53,454 bases of DNA from SAR202 cluster bacterium (lineage in GTDB: Bacteria; Chloroflexota; Dehalococcoidia; Lucifugimonadales; UBA3495): NCBI GenBank assembly GCA_013204585.1, contig JABMNL010000013.1, positions 1 to 53,454 on the forward strand, in the 5' to 3' direction. Position numbers and translations under genes: made by a program. Shown one piece after another: positions 53,401-53,454 of the stretch. The notes beneath the pieces were generated by a model. That model saw only the letters and a list, made by a program, of their open reading frames with translations, did not search any database and was not told the origin of the DNA. Numbering within the stretch: position 1 is the stretch's first letter; the number at the start of each line of letters is the position of its first letter.

Positions 53401-53454
53401 GGCAAAGGCAACCCCCGCGCCCGCTAAGGCAAAGGCAACCCCCGCGCCCGTTAA
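53389..53454. repeat. 27-bp tandem repeat that includes the permease stop codon
   Basis: Unit starting CGCGCCCGCTAAGGCAAAGG: copy 1 at 53389-53415 (its TAA is the permease stop), copy 2 at 53416-53442, and a partial third at 53443-53454 ending CGCGCCCGTTAA. The repeat runs to the window edge, so its length and copy number are unknown. Confidence 0.85.

Noticed and set aside
1-53454. CRISPR array, prophage, integrase, restriction-modification or other defence gene
   Set aside because: None seen; the repeats found are short tandem units or the single inverted-repeat element, and the lhr, recJ and ruvB genes are ordinary DNA repair genes without defence partners.
1-53454. Circular molecule that would join the permeases to oppD-oppF
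   Set aside because: The two ends share no overlap, and the left end begins inside a collagen-like gene.

Overview
The window looks like a stretch of bacterial chromosome, most likely from the Chloroflexota and within that close to the SAR202 / Dehalococcoidia lineages. This is inferred from gene content, because no rRNA is present. The supporting content is coenzyme F420 biosynthesis (cofG-cofH-cofD-cofC) next to luciferase-like (LLM) flavin/F420 oxidoreductases, a class I aldolase paired with class I fructose-1,6-bisphosphatase, a peptide ABC transporter with a lipoprotein receptor, many GTG and TTG starts with good Shine-Dalgarno sites, and moderately high GC. No phage, integrase, transposase or CRISPR array was found.

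Layout. 1-5.4 kb: the end of a collagen-like membrane protein, tRNA-Leu(TAG), two Opp/Dpp-type ATPases, a terminator, a 330-bp element with 29-bp terminal inverted repeats, and lepA. 5.4-11.1 kb: DinB-like protein and galU (minus), DoxX-family membrane protein, the large-form SRP RNA, then rsmA-ispE-lgt. 11.2-17.4 kb (minus): an LLM oxidoreductase, a cobalamin-type radical SAM protein with a long helical tail, fabF and recJ. 17.6-28.6 kb (plus): one codirectional run of an NDUFA9-like SDR, folC, a second divergent fabF, ruvB, cofG, cofH, cofD, cofC, a second LLM oxidoreductase and fabI. 28.6-32 kb: a zinc-ribbon/TPR membrane protein (minus), then fbp and class I fba, each behind its own promoter-like site. 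32-40.3 kb (minus): aspS, a thioredoxin-fold DUF255 protein and a 1,445-residue Lhr helicase. 40.4-43.6 kb: a Nudix hydrolase, a 740-bp gene-poor gap, an orphan pseudopilin, a GIY-YIG protein and a small unknown protein. 43.7-49.1 kb: thiamin genes (tenA on the minus strand; thiD, an extended thiE, then a TPP-riboswitch-controlled thiG-thiE-thiS-tenA unit). 49.3-53.4 kb: tRNA-Arg(TCG) and tRNA-His(GTG) on the minus strand, then a dipeptide/oligopeptide-type receptor and two permeases.

How the parts fit. The cof genes make the deazaflavin ring and the phospholactyl (or related) side chain of F420, and the two LLM proteins are natural users; the final glutamyl ligase (CofE/FbiB) is not in the window. 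Two KAS enzymes and FabI cover condensation and the last reduction of fatty-acid elongation. Lgt would lipidate proteins such as the receptor at 49.8 kb, which has a clear lipobox. The thiamin cluster has thiazole synthesis (ThiG, ThiS), two coupling enzymes (ThiE), HMP kinase (ThiD) and two salvage enzymes (TenA), but no thiC, which suggests pyrimidine salvage unless thiC lies elsewhere. AspRS carries His31 and Gly83, associated with non-discriminating enzymes that also make Asp-tRNA(Asn).

The most unusual features are the 330-bp inverted-repeat element, a recurring pattern of short tandem duplications in intergenic gaps (several touching stop codons), the helical tail on the radical SAM protein, the unexplained N-terminal domain on the first ThiE, and the gene-poor segment before the orphan pseudopilin. 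I did not find a clear new defence or mobile system.
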